From: Nereocystis luetkeana
Taxonomy: Eukaryota; Sar; Phaeophyceae; Laminariales; Laminariaceae
Assembly (NCBI GenBank): GCA_031213475.1
Contig: JARUPZ010000009.1
Location: 9,953,601 to 10,017,600 of the forward strand
Reading direction: 5' to 3'
DNA length: 64,000 nt
Below are positions 61,575 to 64,000 of the stretch, piece after piece; the first letter of the stretch is position 1; each line of letters begins with the position of its first letter. The position numbers were made by a program, and so were the translations under genes. Below the pieces are notes generated by a model that worked only from the letters and a program-made list of their open reading frames with translations, did not search any database and was not told the origin of the DNA.

Positions 61575-61860
61575 AATACGGCGTGCCTTGGCTGGACATG
61601 GCGGTTACTTGTCGCAGTGGTTGGGTGACGATGTGACCAAGGCGTGCCTTATTGTCTGGACGTAACGGCTACTTTTAGACGCACTTGGGTGGCGACATAA
61701 GCCGACTAGGACTGCGAACAAGGCATGCCCTAGCGGGACGTGCCGGCTACGTATTGGAGTAGTTGGGCGGCGACAAAAGCCGACTACGGCTCTGAACAAG
61801 GGGCACCCTCTTGGCTGGAATTTACGACCTGTTACCGCGAGTTGGGTTACTGCGAGTTGG
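61575..61860 (+). repeat. Degenerate ~80 bp tandem repeat
   Basis: Four units start near 61575, 61639, 61720 and 61798: CAAGGCRTGCCYT...TGGACGT, GGCGGCTACTT, GTTGGGTGGCGAC, ATAAGCCGACTA, CTGCGAA. Units 2 and 3 are most alike. It lies within the proposed 2.8 kb intron. Confidence 0.75.
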
Positions 61861-62123
61861 GGTGTGGCGAAGTGTCACCAAATCACCTGCCACGCTCTGT
61901 CTTCGCAACACCAACCAGCGCGAGCCACTAAAAAAAACGAATGCGCCAGCAAAGCGAGATATTCTACGAACACAAAACGCTGGAACAAACTCCATAAAAT
62001 AATTGCTGCACGGGTCTCAACCTACCTGCGGCTGAATTTGCCCGGACGAAACAAGAATGGCGCGACGGGATTTCCGACGCGGTTTTCACGAATTTTAACC
62101 TTAACGTTTGGCATGTGATTTTT

Positions 62124-62295
62124 CATGAGTATTTCAAATACATTCCCTACTGCAGATTTTTTTAGTTACTTTACTGAGTTACACAGATATTGACGAATAC
62201 GGAAAATACCTGTTTAGCTATTAAGCGGCGTAAAAAAATAAAAAAAAAACAAAAAAAAATAATCTGCAGCAGGGAATGCGTTTGAAATGCTCATG
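62124..62295. mobile_element. MITE J, 172 bp, ~35 bp inverted ends
   Basis: CATGAGTATTTCAAATACAT, TCCCTACTGCAGATT at the left is the inverted complement of AATCTGCAGCAGGGAATGCG, TTTGAAATGCTCATG at the right (two to four mismatches). The interior is AT-rich with A and T runs, able to fold into a single hairpin. One copy is visible. Confidence 0.75.
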
Positions 62296-63130
62296 TATGT
62301 GAACGAGTACGAGGTTTAAATCTTCAGATCGAAACTCGCAAAAATTGAACCCGGAATCGCAGAAAAGCAAAAAAAACAAAATCGTATTTTGGTTGTGTTA
62401 TGTGTGGAAATCTTGTTTTGGCGATATCTCTTGAAGGGTGGCGATTTGGGCGCTAAAAGGCCTCCTCGTAGGGTGGTCAGCTAACTTTAATGTTTCGCCT
62501 TAATCGGGATCGACGATTTTAATACTAATTTCAGTGTTGAAAGGTTGGTGTTTGTTTTAGTTTTCGCCGATATCTCGTCGAGATCGAGTCGAATGATAAA
62601 CATGTCTCATTTTTTATACCTTGCATACTTTTTTTTTCGTGCAGTGTTGTGTCAGGGCTATCGCCTCCAAATTTCAAGTCCTAGTTCGTAGTTGTTCACG
62701 AGATACGACGTGCCCAGATGGTTTATCATTTTTCTGGCCTATCCAGCCGGCAGCCAACTCGTAACGTAACTATAGTGGGCGAGGCCTGCCAGCCAAGGCA
62801 AACCCCTACCCTGTCCCCGTTAGCAAGGGATGCTCATCCAGCGGTAAAGGCATACCGTTTTTTGTTAGGCTTGATTGTTTTGTGAGCGGTTGAGCTCCTC
62901 GTTTGACCAAACTACCGATAAATATCAAGATCATTTTTTTTTGTATCAGCATCGTTGTTTCGGGATCAAGCGCATGCACACAAACGCTGGTCGGGGTGTG
63001 CACGCGAACGAAAATTCTTCCAGGTTCATGTTTCGAGTCAAGAAAAAAGTTTTCAGAAAATAGGCAGGCAGCCACCCCTGTGCCCCCGTGACATTCCTCC
63101 TCTTTATAGGCCTACTCATAACCTGATCAC
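62296..63130. other. No gene seen
   Basis: AT-richer sequence with GCGATATCTC / GATATCTCGTCGAGATCGAG motifs (62423, 62570) that hint at an old element. No coding signal on either strand. Confidence 0.4.
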
Positions 63131-63215
63131 GAAAGTCGAACATATATTTCTCGGCCGGCTGGCTCACAGGCCTGCCCTAAAATGCTGTAGCACGGCCGAC
63201 CACGCGGCTACTCAC

Positions 63216-63323
63216 GAGATCGGAGCCGAGCTGTCGAGCGTGCTGGGGGCCGACAGCCAGGATCACCAGCCGCACCTTGCCCACTAGCTGCGTCACATCA
63301 TCGAACACGACAACCCCGAGGTC
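63216..63323 (-). CDS. Exon of a P5CR/NOXRED1-like oxidoreductase gene (upstream exon)
   Basis: A 108 nt minus-strand exon of 36 codons, phase 0 at both ends. The acceptor is a pyrimidine-leaning CTATCACCCTTGTCGAAG; the donor is GATCTC then GTGAGT. The peptide DLGVVVFDDVTQLVGKV continues RLVILAVGPQHARQLGSDL. The pattern (hydrophobic)4-DD...ADxVxLAVKPQ is the second half of the NAD(P)-binding Rossmann fold of pyrroline-5-carboxylate reductase and F420-dependent-oxidoreductase-like proteins, ending in the loop written VKPQ in canonical enzymes and VGPQ here. The N-terminal GxGxxG exon must lie beyond the window. The next exon proposed is 60304-60447, after a 2768 bp intron full of repeats. GC-rich third positions contrast with the surrounding repeats. 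Confidence 0.55.
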
Positions 63324-63409
63324 CTTCGACAAGGGTGATAGACGGGTTTTGCGTGGGGCGAGGCCAAGCGGAGCGGGGGGAGAGGGGGTGGAGGGAAGGG
63401 GGGGGGGGT

Positions 63410-63743
63410 GTACTCATGTAACGCGTGGCCGTAGTCGTACGACCATATATAGACCCTCGCTTCCCTCCAACGTCGGGACGGGGAGCAACGTCGGGTTTTC
63501 ACCGACCAGGGAGGCATGCGTTGTTGGCATCGAACCGAGAAGCGCCTTGAGGCGTTCGGCGAGTCGCATGCGTCCGGGGTGGGCTGCATCTAACTAACAA
63601 GTATCTTGCGAGTCGGGTTTTCAGTGGTTGACGGCTTCGAATGAACTGCATCTTGTTCCCTGGTGTGGCCACTTCGTCAGACAGCAGTGGGCTTAATATG
63701 TCCCTCCCCCCGACGGGTGCCTTGCCATATGCATGGAACCTGC
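63410..63743 (+). repeat. Family D repeat, copy 8 (truncated by a family A MITE)
   Basis: Poly(G) then TGTACTCATGTAACGCGTGG, CCGTAGTCGTACGACC, CAACGTCGGGTTTTCACCGA, CCAGGGAGGCATGCG, GAGAAGCGCCTTGAGGCG, GGGCTGCATCTAACTAAC, TCAGACAGCAGTGGG. D sequence stops at 63743 where the MITE starts; the outer half is not found beyond it. Confidence 0.82.
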
Positions 63744-63850
63744 TATTACGGAGGACCATAGTTAATAGGACCAAATTTTGCTAGCAAAAATGGTTTAATA
63801 TATAGGTTTTTATGTACACCATAGGTCCTGCTAACTATAGTCCCCCCTAC
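63744..63850 (+). mobile_element. Family A MITE
   Basis: TATTACGGAGGACCATAGTTAATAGG at the left, CTAACTATAGTCCCCCCTAC at the right, core AAATTTTGCTAGCAAAAATGGTTTAATATATAGG. It lies 10 bp from the following family C copy. Confidence 0.92.
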
Positions 63851-63860
63851 GCGATAAGGA

Positions 63861-64000
63861 CTCGTTCTACGATAGAGGTAGCACATTTCGACTCAAATAT
63901 TTTCTGAATGACGAGGCTCCTTAGCCCAAAACCGTCGCTGCCAATCCTGCCTCGGAACTTGGCGTTTTTGTATACTCGGCCATGAGATTATTCATTGGGA
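63861..64000 (+). mobile_element. Family C MITE (cut by window end)
   Basis: CTCGTTCTACGATAGAGGTAG, CACATTTCGACTC, TTTTCTGAATGACGAGGCTC, CTTAGCCCAAAACCGTCG, CTCGGCCATGAGATTATTCA. The right half lies outside the window. Confidence 0.9.

Overview
This is eukaryotic nuclear DNA, almost entirely non-coding and repeat-built. Evidence: two short GT-AG-bounded exons separated by a 2.8 kb intron, tRNA-derived SINEs with A-rich tails, a 4.3 kb LINE, decayed Ty1/Copia pol genes, at least three abundant terminal-inverted-repeat MITE families, very long microsatellites, and six perfect GGGTTA units. There is no bacterial gene organisation. Balanced base composition, TTAGGG-type telomere units, Copia pol of the sort common in stramenopile algae and large introns make a photosynthetic stramenopile (for example a brown alga) my best guess. 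That is inference; the sequence does not prove a lineage.

Layout. 1-7 kb: family D repeat, (TAG)n, (CT)n, family A MITEs and a ~62 bp minisatellite. 7.1-11.2 kb: two dead Copia pol genes on the minus strand, separated by MITEs. 11.4-20 kb: MITEs of five families (A, B, C, K, L), including MITE-in-MITE nests and a minus-strand SINE. 21.1-25.4 kb: a nearly intact endonuclease/reverse-transcriptase LINE whose catalytic YADD reads YAND. 25.6-34.9 kb: dense family A insertions, a palindrome minisatellite, family E, and families B and C nested in each other. 35.3-36.3 kb: ~910 bp of (TAG)n. 36.3-38.7 kb: two SINE copies and a LINE derivative in which the 5' end is joined directly to the 3' end. 39-48.8 kb: tandem duplications, arrays of partial family A ends, and a PstI-motif minisatellite interrupted by a family D element. 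49-56.8 kb: more family D, polypyrimidine tracts, a long degenerate array and an interstitial telomeric repeat. 57-64 kb: CTG and 11 bp repeats, then two minus-strand exons (63216-63323 and 60304-60447) of a gene whose product looks like a pyrroline-5-carboxylate-reductase/NOXRED1-type NAD(P)-binding protein.

The window reads as gene-poor intergenic or intronic sequence shaped by mobile elements. Family A (~110 bp, TA target, about 25 loci) is the most active recent coloniser: it sits inside family C and abuts C and D copies. Family B (~97 bp) has TTAA target sites and CCC...GGG ends, as in piggyBac-derived MITEs. Families D and E are unusual because they end in long poly(C) (poly(G) on the other strand) after a shared GAGTAC-like terminus. 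This and the LINE deletion derivative are the most promising undescribed features.
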